From positions 11,828,558 to 11,892,557 of the forward strand of contig OW028575.1 in the NCBI GenBank assembly GCA_932294295.1: DNA of 64,000 bases, in the 5' to 3' direction. Made by a program: the position numbers and the translations under genes. Origin of the DNA: Alitta virens. Its lineage: Eukaryota > Annelida > Polychaeta > Phyllodocida > Nereididae. The notes beneath the pieces were generated by a model. That model ran no database searches. It had not been told where the DNA came from and saw only the letters and a list, made by a program, of their open reading frames with translations. The first letter of the stretch is position 1. Every line of letters starts with the position of its first letter. Shown here in pieces: positions 1 to 14,500 of this stretch.

Positions 1-1371
1 TGTGCCACTATATCAGCACCTTGCACAGATCATCTTGTGTGCAGTTTATGTCGTTTCTATCTCAGAATTAATGGTTTTACTGGTTGATTCGTATTGGATT
101 GTAATGATAATAATGTTTATTCAGCGCACACCAGCTGAATGTTATAATACAAATTCAGAAGCATGTCGCCATAGTCTTGTTGATAAAAAAAATAACGTAT
201 CAGCCCACCCAGGTGATATTCCAAATTTTCTCTTGTTTTATCGCTTCTGTGTTTTTGTTTCTAGTTCTTTTGCCATGATAATGTGCCATGATAATTAATG
301 TAACTTGGTAACAACTTAAGTGTAGTTTTGATAGAGACAAAAAATTATTGGTTGCTCATTCTGATGCCTTTTTAGCAATCAATGCATGTCGTGGCTGTCA
401 TAACTGAATGACTAGATAGTTGTCCATTGCATATGGCAATAACAGTCTGCTGACAACGACAATGCTCTTCTGCTGTGTACTCAGTTCATATTGGTCCCAG
501 ATGGCTAGATGAAGACCCCTGAATGTTGCTGGTTGGCCGTGGATATTGTCACACAGGCTGCTCAGGTCTTGCAACTGTTGCATTTGCCAAAGGTGAACGA
601 AAGCACTGGATGTGATATAGGTGTAATATGTTCCTTGGGTGATGCCCTGCTGCTGCTGCTTCTGCTGCTGCTGCTTCTGCTGCTTCTGCTGCTTCTGCTG
701 CTGCTGCTGCTGCTGCTGTGTCATCCCATTGATGTAGCCCTGCAGCATTTGCTGGCTACTGCCTGCCAACATATGAGAGCCACCAAAAATACTTGGAGAA
801 CGTGCTGGTATTGAAAGCAGCACACAGGCCTTAGTGTTGCAGCTGTATGGCAGCTATAGCAAGCTGAAAAAGAGATGCAGAAGGCTTGCTTGACTTCTCC
901 ACCCCTTTGCATTATCGTTTGAGTAATATCCTGTCAACCTCCATTACATCACTTTTGGTTCATCATCTACATGTAACATTCATTAAGTTCTGTTCTCCAC
1001 ACAGCGTATGCTGCAGGCAGGCATCTGTTCATGCAAATATGGGTATTCCTTGAATTTTCTTCCAGCAATTGTAGAGATTGCTTTGTTTTGTTTTTATGCA
1101 AACTCAGATTAAAGAAGGTACTAAAAAGCTGCTAAGTTGATTGAAGTTGAAATCCATTGTCATGGGCGAACAGCGAAAAATAACTTCGCTAATTCATTCC
1201 ATCTAAGCTGCAAGTAATAATGCTGAAGTTGTAGCTTGCACCGGAGCATGTAGATTAATCAATGTTTTAGTTTTTTAGTTTGGAAGCTTCACATGTGGTT
1301 TACTGTTATAAAACATTGTAGATAAACCCGCCATGTTTGAAGTAACCTAGATTCTTTTTGTTCTGTTACAG
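1..1371. other. Upstream DNA of NDST, no gene identified
   Basis: No conserved coding sequence is recognised here. The stretch holds an imperfect CTG/CAG repeat near 646-719. It ends in a pyrimidine-rich tract and an acetyl-like TTACAG acceptor at about 1366-1371, which I read as the 3' end of an intron in the NDST leader. The first NDST exon and promoter probably lie further upstream, possibly outside the window. Confidence 0.4.
646..719. repeat. Imperfect CTG/CAG trinucleotide repeat
   Basis: CTG units with interspersed TTC run on the plus strand. The minus strand reads as a glutamine run with scattered lysines inside an open frame of about 141 codons (398-823), and the plus strand reads as poly-leucine. 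No family is recognised on either side of the repeat, so coding status is unproven. Confidence 0.8.
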
Positions 1372-1936
1372 ACACGAAGGTTCTAGTCGACGTCTCACTT
1401 AAGAGTCCCCAGAGGCCCCATCAAAGTACATCATTTGGTTGCTAAGAAGGAGCTGCAGCCTCAGTAGGCATGCCTGAGTAGACTGCAACGTGTTTCGGCT
1501 CATAGAGATTGCTCTGCAGCAGCTTGAGAGAGAAGAGTGAGGAGAGTCACTGCGTCTGGATATGTTCATCGCCAACATTACGTCTGTCGTGGATGCCCAG
1601 AGATCGCTGTAAAGATTGACTACAGCTCTGCACTGCACCTATTGCCCGAAGAAGCAGAGATAAATCGCAGTCCCACAAGAATTGTCGACTTGTAGACATG
1701 GCAACGGACTCAGCAGCCTACCTCCAGCACATCAGTCATTCCTCTCGTGGTAGATTGATGCAGTAACATCTTCCAAGATGCCGCCTGGCAGGTGAACGGT
1801 GGCCACCTGCAGTTCTCATCCATCATCTCCTTAAAGCCAGGAGCACATGAGATGAATGGAAGTCTTCTTTAATGGATAAATAACCATCATGGAAATGGTG
1901 GAGCCGTGTCTGGGCTGAACTGAACTTGACTCAAAC
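1372..1936 (+). promoter_or_regulatory. NDST: NDST 5' leader rich in upstream ORFs
   Basis: A good 3' splice site (pyrimidine tract then TTACAG) precedes position 1372, and no further acceptor is needed before the NDST start at 1937. The 565-nt leader contains at least eight short upstream ORFs, including ATGs at 1470 (4 codons), 1562 (about 17), 1698 (about 23), 1778 and 1889. The last is in frame with NDST and stops at 1916-1918, 18 nt before the main ATG. That same stop fixes the main start. Such a leader should limit translation. Vertebrate NDST mRNAs are also known for long, structured, translation-controlling leaders. The left boundary is inferred. Confidence 0.6.
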
Positions 1937-2593
1937 ATGGTGCCGGTGCTGGTGGATAGACTGATCACCTTCCTGGGGTCGGTCAAGAAGCCAACCATCA
2001 CCAAAGGGCTTGTCGTCTTACTGTGTCTGTCGGTGGCATCCCTCATCTACCTTGCGTATTATGTATCTGATGTGCCTGGCAGTCGGATTTCTAGGAACCC
2101 CCCTGAGCCCACAGTCCAATGCCACTTTGACGCCAGTACAAGCACACAGTACCCTAATCCGCCTCGGGACCATTCATCCAAAGCCAGTCTGCGCATCCAC
2201 AACAAAGCGCTGGTTATGGTTGAGACTCAGTATTCAAGGCATGGTCAGGAACTCATTGCTGTGTTGGAAGCAAATCGCATCCGATATAAAGTAGAACTAG
2301 CAGGAAAAGGCATGCCTTACCTTACGCACATGGACAAAGGGAAATATGGTGTTATTATATTTGAAAACTTCATGTCATATGTAAATCTAGACAAATGGAA
2401 CAGACAATTGCTCGATAAGTATTGTAGGGAGTACAATGTTGGTATTATAGCATTTACCTTTGTGACTGATAGACCTATGGTGAATGCTCCCATCAAGGGA
2501 TTCCCTCTGTGCCTACACACAAATCTTGCCCTGAAAGATTATGACTTGAATCCTACCTCAGAAATATTACGGATTGTCAGGCCTGGTGAGCGG
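1937..2593 (+). CDS. NDST: NDST exon 1: tail, membrane anchor and N-terminal region
   Basis: 219 codons ending in phase 0 before a GTAAGT donor. It encodes the short cytosolic N-terminus, a hydrophobic anchor at residues 24-43, the stem and the start of the lumenal N-terminal/deacetylase region. Confidence 0.95.
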
Positions 2594-5500
2594 GTAAGTG
2601 GACAATGCATTTTTTTATATGTCTCTAATAAATAAGAATTATGGACCATTATCATTGTAATGTATCTTTCATGAGAGTGTGTAAAATAGTGGACAAACAC
2701 TAGTCTTCAGTCCTGTGAATTACTTACAACTAGTCATTTTGTTCATTTCAGGTAACGAGTGAATTACCAGGGGACGACTGGTCAGTATTTGTGCCAAATC
2801 ACACCACTTATAAACCTCTTGCTTTCGCAAAAACTTTGTCTTCTGGTTACCTCATGGAGTCAAGCAGTATCTCAGAGACTCGACACATTACGGCCATCCA
2901 AGACCAAGGTCTGTTTGATGGCATCGACCGAGTCATCTTTGGGAACAATTTCAAATTTTGGCTTCATAGACCTTTGTTTCTTGATGCACTGTCCTATTTA
3001 TCACATGGGAAATTCAGTATACCACTAGAACGATATATCCTAATTGATATTGATGACATCTTCGTGGGAAAGAAAGGCATTCGAATGCAGCCTGATGATG
3101 TGAAAGTAAGTATTCTTGATTCTGTTATATGTATTTTATTGTTAATAAGGCTTCACCTATTACCATAGGTGAAGACTCTTGTTTTTGATATAGTTATTAT
3201 TCCCTTCTATGACCTTGTTACATTGACCCAGTTTTAGTGACCTTGACCTATTTTTCAAGGTCACAGAGCTGCTTGAATTTGACATTTGCAAAATTTCAAA
3301 TTCAAATATCTCAAGTAATGATGATGCTTTGGTCAAATGCTTTCATATCTTAGGTTATACATTAGTTCTAAAGGCGTCTGACCCACTTTTTTAAATGTAG
3401 GTCAAGTTTTAGGTCAACCGATTCTCAACTTTGGTGCTAAATTTGTCGGGACGGTTTTGAGAAAACCAGGAGACATAAAGCTACAGTTTTGGCGCTAAAA
3501 GTTGCATAATAGGTATATCCAGGTCTGAAAGGAGTATTTTGGCAATTTTCACATCGGTTTTTGAAATATGGAATTTTAAGTTTTATAGATTCCCCAAAAA
3601 TGGGTGACATGTGGTATTTCACCATGAAATATTGGTTTTAGCTTATGACATGCTATAGTAAACTACCCCAAACATGTACCCAAAACCCCCTAATCAACTT
3701 TCAACTACTTTGGTCTTTTTATCTTTCTGACCGAAACTAGTATCCGAACTTCAATCGGCTCTTACTCCGGTCCTAATTAAGCTACAGCACAAACAAAGAG
3801 ATATTTGGAAAGCTCATTTCTCCCTCTTTCAAATGACACGTAGAGCGACACTGTAGACCGATCGGTTAAAAAGATGTCCTCTTATAATTTTTTTTTCCCC
3901 AAGAAAAAATGCTTGCATTTTGACTTTAACCTATGTGAGGCTTAACCCATAATGGAAAATTCTTGCAAAATGTTAGGTCCTAATCAACCTTTTTTAATGG
4001 GGAAAACATTTTTGGAAAGCACATTCCAAGTCCTTTCATTTGTGTATAGCATGACATTGTGAAATTTATGGTTAAAGCATCATTCAACCATGAATTATAT
4101 GTGTATACCATTTTGTCTTATACTGATTGATGCTGTTAAAATGACATGAAATGATATTTAGTCAAGGGGAAAATAGTCCTTAGTTCTTTGACTTAATTTC
4201 TCCTTAACAAATTATACTTTCTGCCATCAGGATGCACGTGAAGCCTCGAAACTGTTCAGCAGTTTCATTTTTCTAGTTCACATTATTTGAGATAACTGCA
4301 AGGATAATTTTTTAATGGTGTGTGTCTGAGATATAATTCATCTGAGGTTTTTGTCCCACCTCTTTGGAATCGTGGGGAGTCTTGAGATATTCTTATAAAT
4401 TATGATATTATGGAATTCGTGGTTTGATGGTGGTATATTTTGATTTTGCAGAAATAGCACTATTGAATCTTCATGAAGACCATTGGAATAGATACAATCT
4501 TTACTAAAAAAGATAGTTTCTAGCCTCTCCTGATATTGCCTAAGATTCTTTGGTAATATCAGGAGAAGCTGGATCCTGAAACTCCCATTGTTGTATTGTT
4601 TATACATTCTGCATGCTACTCACAAACCCCCTATAGATGTGATAATTGATTAGATTACCAGCCTCCGTCCTGGCTGCAATGCAGACAACCTTTTATCTGC
4701 TGGCTGAACGCCAAGAGTGGAAACCAATTCCAGAGATGTGCGAGCAAAATTAACCTGGCATTGCTAGCAGAGACACCGGTTATAAATCCTGCCGAGCCCA
4801 AAATTGAATCTCTTAATTGTTTTTCATGCTGCGTTGCCCTGTGTTTCATACAAGTGATGTGATTGTCTTGCTGTAGGTCTGAGCGAACACCGATGTATGG
4901 CTGCAGCAGCTAGTAGGGATTGTTCTTGTGTTTTATGCCTGTATGGCATTGCCCGGAAAACAGCCTTTGTTGTAGTGTGATTTAACATTTTGCCTCGATT
5001 CATTTCTGGCCATATCTGGCCATATTTCATTCCTTACGATTCGCTTTGCGACATGACCATTTGATTCCGCGAAAATGTCGCGACTTCCTGTTGGGTTATA
5101 GATGAAGCAATTCCAGAAAGGCTCTGCAGTGAGTGACGTGCTCCATTCGTCTTTGGCCAAGACTCTGGAATGGGTTGGTGAGCTTGAAAGGCAATGAAAT
5201 GAAGAAACCTTGAAGAAAGCTGCATGAAGAAGAAAATTCAAGAGGCAAGCCAGAGTTTGTGATAGGGTTTCTCTCCGAAATCCCAGCTGATTCCAAAATG
5301 CAATCCCTCTCCCTCGATCTTCTTATTTACCATGCCATTTCAATGATTTGGCGCATTACAAGAATTTAAAATGCGTCTCCTGAAACTGCAGAACTGGAAA
5401 GGCAAGCGTTAATTGGCAATCACGCGTCGTTTGACGTGATGGGATTGGAGCTAACCGGATTTTTGAAATGGAAGTGTGCAGCTACCTCAGTGGCTGCCTC

Positions 5501-8500
5501 ATCCCTATTGTTCAGCATCACCTCTGGATGTAGGTTCCACAAAAGGTCCATTGATGCCTCTCCCTTATATTGCTGAATCGTGTAGACTTACCGAGAGAGA
5601 CATCAAAGCTGACTGAAAAGCCTTGACTCCTTTGCTTTGCCTTCACGCCCCTTTTTAGCCTTCTCTTTGCCTTTTTCTCTTTTTGTGCTTCTACTTTTCT
5701 TCGTGATCAGTCAATATGTTTCTGTATTCTAGGTGTTTAGGCATTGAGTCTCCATCTGCTCTTGTTGAAAGCCCAAACATACACGAATATTGCTTTCATT
5801 GACATCCAGTCCCTCTGATCAATGATGTTGCAGCTTGCTTTTCTTGGGTGCCAATGCTTTGAAGGTCAAATAACAATTTCGTTTACTTCAATATATTTGG
5901 TCTGCACCCAAAGCGTTATATATACCCGTCAGCAACATTTTACAAATATTGCATTTGACTTATGGATGGAAATACACTTTCGCTCGGGTGCATTGTTACA
6001 TGACCTTTCCATTTGAAAATTATTCAATGGATTACTAAGATTTTTTAAGAACACCTGTCAGGTAGTATTTTCACCTGGACTCATGGTTTCAGTATGGCCT
6101 ATTGAATGGTACAGAGGCAGGCCTTTGAAACAGCAGCTAATCAAAGCTTATCAGCCCCTGACTCATCAGTTTGTTGTATTGATTAATGAGCCTCTAATCT
6201 CTGCATTGCTCTTCCTGTGTTCCCATCACTCACGAATTTGTTGGCTGGATTGGAAATTTATTATAGGGGCCCTTCAATACATTGACTTAAATGGTTAATT
6301 GATAAATGTTCAAAGTCTTTATACTGGCAAACTACGTACAACAAATACAAAAGAATCTTTAGAATGACTTCGAATTATGAAATGGGATGTTTTCTTACGT
6401 GCTTTACTTTGAGAAGAGACGAAAAACTAGGACAATTTGTCATACAATCGGGTTGCACGAATGTCTGTTTGGGATGCATTGAAGTTGAGCTTTAGATCGG
6501 TGTTACAATAACACTGAAGGATCGGTGTTACAATAACACTGCAGCGTATGTTGCCGGAAGCACTGCATTCAAAGGCAATATGTCCTCTTTTGATTGCCGT
6601 GACATTTTTCTGTCTCTCTCCATTTGATTAGTTGCATCAGGATGGGAAAGGTTAGATATCAGAGGTGCTTGCATCCGCAGCAGCAGGATGCGGGGGTCGT
6701 GTGATGGAGGACCCCACCTTGCTACAAAGGCAGCAGGACCTGCATCAGGAGCACAATGTCTGTAATTTGTAGGGTGTCTGCAAAATACTGCTCTTTAATC
6801 AACCTATGTGGTGGGTGGAGGCTAGTTTGGGTGGTCTGATCCCTTGATGGACAGTGATGGAATGGTGGTCAGCTTCAGTTATAGCCAGTGAGTGGTACAG
6901 GTGGAGTGGACAAAGGTAATACAGGTAGCTGATGGTCACTGAAGATACTGATCCGATACTGATGCATGCAGATCATTGGTGATGCAGGCTTTTGAGAGAT
7001 TGTATGTAAGTCATCATTTGGACAATATTTGGGTGTCTTATAGCAGCTGGGTGGCCTAATGGTTAAGGCATCCTTCATGAGCTACATCCCAGCTGGATAT
7101 CGATCGCGTGAGAGGTGCATTTTACTCGGTGTCATGTTGAGGCAAGTAAGGGGTAAATGTGCAAGTTGCAGCAACATGGTCTGGGCTCTTGGCCATAACA
7201 TCTCATCATCATGTCTACCTCTGGCTTCTGGTAATAGAAGCTGACTAAGTTTAAAACCCAGGAGCACACTTAGTTTCAAACCCAGTATCATTGAGACATT
7301 GAGGCATTGGAACACTGATAGAAACAGTCGGGCCCAAAAATATGCAAATGTTTCATCTAGATTTTGTGAGTGAAATTGAGAATAAAATCACCCGAGCGAA
7401 ACAAAAAGTTTCTACAACCTATGGTAGAAACGAAGGTAGATGGTTAGAATAATAATGTAAAGAATGGTAATTATTTATTGTGGCATATGCTCGCTAGTCC
7501 GTGCTATTGATAGATACTAAAAGCCTAGAGCTGTGTGATATTGATGGCATGCAAGTGAAATATTATCATTATGGTGATGTTGGCAAATGTTGCCCATGCA
7601 AGTTGATGTAGTCACTTTTCGATGCAGGTGTTACTTGCTCATTTTGTTAATGCATTTATTAATTGTATCCCATTTTGGACACTTGCATGTGTGCATTTTG
7701 GTATGCTCCACAGAACTGTGCTTAGTGACAGTCAGTTGCTATTTTAGTAGGATGCCATTTGCACCATCTAATGCCATACTCCAGTGGCCAGGTCGTATGC
7801 CATACACCCAGCCTGGCCACATTGTACGATCGATTGTGGGAAGACCAACCTTTCCTACCACTTCTATGCATGCCATGGCTACTCGGCGCCTATATATCAT
7901 TAAAACCCTTGTATATATTCCCATGCCCTTTTTGACCAAAATGGCCGTTTGTAGAAATGGATGGTTGCAATTGCTAATAACCAGTACATTATATATTTAC
8001 TTTTACACAATTCTCCGTTCTCAATCTCACACTTAATAAATGTTAGTCAGTATAGTCACATTGACTTGAGAGTATATATACGTGCCTAACTACCAACACG
8101 TAGTCATACCTTAGAGTGCCGTAGATGACTTCATGTAGTCATTTTGGCGACTTTTTGTTTGGGATGTTAAAGTGTGATTTAGAAAACTTCGAAAAATAAA
8201 TCTACATTTCATGACAGAATGTGCATTGTACACATTTCCCCGTTGCTGTATTCTATTTGATGAAATATAGCTCTATAGGTGACCTTTTTGAGCAGTATTT
8301 TCATCCTATCTTATGTATTTTTTATGCCTTTGTTTACCATTTCATCAATTCATCTAAAAAGCCAATGATCCAATAATCAGTTTCATCATAGAGCGGAGCA
8401 TTGGAATGAATATTTATAGTCTTGGAGCGTTGCCTGGTTCAGTCCTTATTCATGCCCATTAGCACTTGTCAACTTTCTGGTCTGAAAGATAAAGTACTTA

Positions 8501-11500
8501 GGCAATCCTCAAACAATTTGAACTTGCCCATAGTCAACTCAATCTTCTGCATCCTGAGAGATTTTTAAGGATTTTCAAGAGCACGCAAATGTCTTGCTTA
8601 CTCTCCAAATTTGAGTTTGTTGGCTTGGAGAATGATAAGATTAAACATGGCTGGCAGGCTGAACAAACTTTAAATCTTGAGTAGACAGCTCTGAGTCAAT
8701 AGACAGAGCTCACTGAATGTGCTTTTCTGCTCTGCAATGTATGTCTACTTTTTGTTTCTTTAATTCTACTTGAGTGAAACTTTTTTTGCCCATTGATCGT
8801 TTCGTGTGCTCTTTGAGGTATACAATTTGCACTTGAGCGATCCGTTTGACACTTCATTTCGGACCCTCTGATTAAGTTAACATTTTGATACTTGCACTTT
8901 CGGATGAGTTGGGGTTTCAAAGAAACTCGAGTCTTGAGGGGAACATTAATTGCAACCAAAGTCGAAGAGCTAAAAAATACTATCTTAGTCTTTCTATATA
9001 TTGCAAGAGTTGTAAATTTATAATGTCTTAGGATGGGAAGTATTGCCAGAATATTGATACTTTTGTTCTGGATCATACAATTAACTTTATCAGGTTTTAG
9101 CAGCTTTTCCTATCTCTGCAGACATGTTGTTGTTGATGATGATTGATGAAAGAATACTGGTGAAAAATGTATCAATGAATTTCTTTGATGAATCATCCAT
9201 TTTGAAGTTCCATTTCATTCTTTTTGCCACCTTCCTAGAAAAGCTGGTGTTGAGCTGCCAAGGCACGGTCCGTATCCATGATTGGTGGTTGCCTGTTTTT
9301 GACAATCCGTCAAATTTAATATTGAAAATACAAAGCCTTTTCCAAGAGTTTGTGGCTGAAAAACTTTGATGAATGGATGTGAACAAGAGCATTGTCGCAG
9401 GTGTTTTTGTCAGACCAACTTGCCAGTCTCTCAGTGCAATGCCCTCTGTGTTCTCTCTGCTGGAATTGCGCAATACAAGGAAGCCCGAAACTTTGAACTG
9501 CTTCATATATTTTTATCAAGTGTGTCCAGTTGAATGGTCAGGAAGTTGGACCAAGATAATTTAGCAGGTGCTGAATGTGTCTTCTGTTGCAATTTACAGA
9601 GTGTGGTGTCTAATGTAATTTATCTCTTTGAAGCTATGGTCTACTGGTTAAAGTGTTAGCCAGCTGAAGATGAGGTAGCTGATTCGAACCGGCTTAGATG
9701 AGTTGGGTGGTATTACATTGATGAGAATGCAGTTAGGTATATGAGGTTGCCTTCATTGTGAGGTGATGTGTTCTGAAGACTATTTCACGGCTACACATTT
9801 GTTTCATTTGTAGCTTTCCATAAAAAAAGTGCAAAAAATCGTCTCGGAGGTTTCATGAGCATTTGGCTTATAGAGCTGCTGATCAGTGCTCTTGGAATTG
9901 GCTGAGAAACAGGCTCTGTTTGTTGGGTATTTAACAGTGGCTACAATTGTTAAGAAGTTACACTGACAAAACGAAAGTGTAGAGGAAGCAGAAAGTGAGA
10001 AAAGGAGCAGAAAAGAAGCAGGGTACACATGACCTTGGAATAAAAGTCAAGTCAGCAGGTCATTTAATTAGGAGGAGGAACATGACAGGATGATGCATCG
10101 CAGTCTTCCATGATTGGTTCTGACCTGCCTTGATCTTTGTTTCCATGGCTACAGTGGAGCGGAAGTTCCAAAGTCGCCAGTGGCAATTGATGGACCAGAA
10201 AAAGAAATGGGATTTAGTCGTGTTTAAGATTCCCCTGATCTTTCTTTCCGCTCTTTCTTTTCCATTTCTTTTCATTTTGAAATGAATACACAATATCATA
10301 GATAAGGAATGCGCTAGTAATGACAGTATATCAGGTATTCTCTCCAAAATCTGGAGCTTTTAATAATGGTTTTGGTACTATTGATCTGATTTTGTGTCAG
10401 ATTACATAATAACCAGCTATCAGAGGCAGACGTAATGATGAGATAATACCCTTTTATCTCACTTCACATATTAACTCAATTTGTATGGTCTTTATTGGTT
10501 GCATCGGTAAAAGCGCTGTCTTGTTTTAGCCTCTCTGTCAGACTACATCAACCACTATTGTTTCGTACAAATTGTGTATAGTAGTCCTAGTGCTAATGGT
10601 AAATGTAATACATTGTATATAGTTGTCCCAGGACCACCAGAGAAGCTGATCACTGCCTCAAACAACTGATGTCTATAGATTCTTTTAGAAGAAAATATAT
10701 ATATATATCTGTCATTAGAAGTTCGCCCACCAGATAGTCAACCAACTATAGATGTTGGCTACATGTCAACTTGGCGTCTGTCACATACAGATTTTACTAC
10801 TTCCAGGAATATTCTTGGCGTGCGTTTATAATTAGAATACATTGATCTTTTTAGAGACTTGGCCTTGTTTTGTTGTCCATGTGCACTCTTTTAGGAGTGT
10901 TCATTAGGTATATATATAGCGTGATGTTTCTATTCATGGACTACAAAAGATCTTTGGAAGCACCGTTATTTTTCTTCTAGCTTCGAAGTTCCCGTGATGC
11001 TTTAAGCTTAAATCTTTGATCTAGTTGTACAGATAGATCATGTGTGTCTGTAAGTAAGAACTTGATATAAATTTTAAAGAAGTGTAAAACTTGGAACTTG
11101 TTTAAACTTTCGACCTTGAGATGCACATGATTTCATGAATGGTTGTAAGAAACAAATTTGGTGCCTTTTTGTGCTATGAACTGATACGTGCAGCAGTAAA
11201 CTACTCCTCTTATTTCCTTGTGAATTTAATGTCTTTTGATGATTTTTGACTCGTAACCTGGATAGAAATGTAGAAGATGACTTTAAAGAAATCAAATGAT
11301 CCAAAACATGGCGTAGCTGCTTCTGCTCAAAAGACAGATGAAGACTTTCACAAAGTGTGTCATGAAAGATTGATTGTATTATCGACCACCTTGCATGCAA
11401 CAGCCAGCTCCTGATACTCTTGTAATAGGTCTTAGAGGGCAGTGGCTGGGCAGCTTTGCCATGTCTATCATTGCCAATGAATGATTGCATTCCATACGAT

Positions 11501-14500
11501 TCCATATGATTAAAACCTTTGGTAATATTATAGTTCATCCCAAGTTCATAGTTCATCCCAAGTTCAGTTTCTTCTTCTTTGTAATATTGTCAATTGGTAC
11601 ACTTTAGCAACCAAAATAATGAACTTCACCTATCCTGCGGACAATTTAATTGTGAAAGGCTTTCTAAATTTGGTTATCTTCCAATTATCCAAACTTCCAA
11701 TACTACAGTGTCCACCTGGAGCGATTTTCAGTTTTGTAACCACAGCAAATGCTTTCGTGTGTGGAATCGATATATGATCAATTTGGGTAATTGGCATTAA
11801 ATGTGGACTGCAAAAATTTAGTAAATACCCTGTAGTGGATGCCAATCGATAGTTTTTAGCAGGCAATTTAGATTTGTGTTTATTTTTTTAGCCTGGAGAC
11901 AGACCATGTATTCTAGGCATGTTCTGGTATGTGCACGGAATAGGTAGCAGTAAATCTGGGCAGGGTTGTCGTTTAGTTTCATGCAAATGAGGATGCAGAT
12001 GAAATGCAAATTGGGTAAGATTTTCGTGGTGGAAATGTCAGATAAGTATTCTATTAGAATACGATAGAGCTGAACTGTGTAAACTGTTGAAACATGGAAG
12101 AGAGTTTTTGAGAGAAAAAAAAGTGAAGAGATCTCACAGTAATGTAAGTAAAATGGAGTGAAGAACATTTGAGGCTTATGTCTAGAGGAGCGCAGTCTCT
12201 ATGGAATTACGTGTTTAATTATTCAAGGTGCAACTGGTTACAAAGCTCTCCTCTTGCTTCAATTCAACCTTGCTTGGCTTGGTAGACTCCAGACGTTGTG
12301 GTCCTTTGAATTTATTGTACTGGGTTTTTAATTAATGGAAAAGGTTCTGAAGGAAAGTCAACATGTTAGAGTTTTGACACAATTGGAAAATTGTTAATAC
12401 AAACCAGCAGTACTCAAAATTAACTTCATAACATTAAGCAAATGAGGGAGTTTATTCAAATGAGTTCGGTTAATTTTAGTAACAAGGACAGATGCCATGA
12501 TTGGTACTAGGATTGGGTTGCAACTGAAAGGCCCCGGGCTCTGTTCTCTCGTTTTGCCCTAATGCAAGGCTCTGTGAGATGGCTATAGTGTTTCACGATC
12601 AAAAGGAAGGAGGACCTGCTGGGGACTTGTGTTAATGAAGCCAGCTGGAATTGGCTGCTGCTCACATTTCAGTGGGCCACTGTAACAAATGACATTGAAG
12701 CAAACGACGATTTTTCTTGTTGCCTTGCAGAGCCACCGCCGTCGGTCCATGGATGGCGCGGAACAGGAAATCAGATTCATGGAAAACGGCTCTGCTGATT
12801 ACTGGCCGCGATTGACAAACCTTCTCAGAATTGTTTCTCTCTCAATCTGATTTGTCGTTTTTTGCAATTTAATGATTCTCTTTCACTTTGTGTGTGTTCA
12901 TATGATCAGTTTCGAGGACCCTTCTGCCGATTGCTTCAGTTGCGATGAAATCCTTTACATTCGAGATTTATTGGAAGTTTGCTTTTAGCTGTAATGGAAA
13001 TGGTTTCTTTTTTGCTCATGAAATGCAAATAGCCAAACGAATTGATGTATAGGGTTGTGGTTTCAAAAGGTCATTTTAGTTGCCAGTGGACAATTTTGCC
13101 GTGGTCACTAGGAGGGTTCCTTATTATGAGTTTCATGTTTGAAAGTGAGGTTTATGAAGATGGAGTTTTATGAATGAATCACGGGAATGTTTGTGACAGC
13201 AGGGTGTCTGAAGACAACTAGACAGCCAATTTAAATGGCATTGCTGTAAACTGTGTGATATTGTCATTAAATGCTTTGATTTAAATTATTTGATTTACAC
13301 TTATGCGACTGATATTGTGCAGTTTGATGTTTATCACAATTAATAATATAGAACTGTTTATCCCATTTTTCTTAGTTTATCACACTGTGCCAATTTACAA
13401 TGGAAGTGACTTCCAAGTTGTCAATATTGTTTGCCTACATAGTTCTTCTTCTTTTGCAGGCCCTATTGAATGCCCAGCAGAGATTGTCAAAGGTCATCGA
13501 TGGCTTCCACTTCAATTTGGGATTCTCAGGGCGCTACTTCCATCAGGGCACTCTCGAAGAGAATCTAGGGGATGACCTTTTGCTCGGTAGGTTAATGACC
13601 TCTTAGATGAGCTATTGACTGCTTAAATAGATGGAATAGACTAAAAGACCTACAGTAATGCAATATCCTGTGTAACGATGGCATGAGTAATGGAAATGCC
13701 TAATCCATGATGTTATGTAATTACATGTATAAGTAAGTAATGCCCATGATACATTGTGAAATATTCTGTATTATTGTACACATGTAAATAATAATGATTT
13801 ATCCATTACATTATGTCTGATATTGTGTAAATATACACTTGTCACCTGTTATCCCAATTTACTACATCTGCTGATTGATTACCAGTTAATACAATTGAGT
13901 TACAATTAATTTACACACAAGTGGGCTCGGGGCTGTCCAATTACCTTAGATGCTTAGTTGTTACAGCATGGACGCAGATTTCCCATGGTATGCAAAATTA
14001 AGTTGATGTTGAATTGATTCCCTGCGTTGGCTTGATTACCTTGTGGTATGGTTCCAAATAGCAGTTTCTCACAAAGTAACTAACAATGAATATGGATATT
14101 TATTTCTGCATTCTCAGTGTGCTTGCATTAACCCAATCAGACTATTCCGCTAACTGGTCCTTTCATTGCTTTGTTTTATACACTTTAGTCAAGTATTTAC
14201 ATGTGTCATTTTTTAAATGAAGACGATATCACTGGTAATTCTGGTAGGATAAGCTTTGTATGAGTTTAATAGTTAGGTTTTAGGATGTTTAACAAGGTTC
14301 ATCAAAATTTACCAGTGTAAGCAGTGTTAAAATTCTGTGAATTGAGAACAAATCAAATCCAAAACGGGGACTGCCCATTAGCCAGACAGTTCATTGGTCA
14401 GACCTTTCATTGGTCCGACAGTTCATTGGTCTGACCATGATTTTGATATGTTGTTTACATGTACCAGTGGCGTAGCAACTAATATACTATTAGACATAAT

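Larger units (their letters stand above)
3106..13459 (+). other. NDST: NDST intron 2 (10.35 kb), no exon found
   Basis: Exons 2 and 3 join without any missing conserved residues, so no coding exon is needed here. Contents: a hairpin-headed repeat from about 3148, a 25-bp tandem duplication near 6497-6543, tRNA-like SINE pieces near 7048 and 9634, and otherwise unrecognised AT-rich sequence. None of its open frames resembles a known protein. Confidence 0.85.

Noticed and set aside
509..814. Plus-strand poly-leucine frame
   Set aside because: It is the forward reading of the CTG repeat and has no other support.
7587..8036. 149-codon plus-strand open frame in NDST intron 2
   Set aside because: No family resemblance. 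Composition is Cys/Leu/His-rich as expected from chance, and NDST exons 2 and 3 join perfectly without it.
7048..9705. Functional tRNA genes
   Set aside because: A- and B-box-like sequences occur at about 7048, 9634, 58552 and 62270 (minus), but acceptor and anticodon stems do not pair. SINE relics are the better reading.
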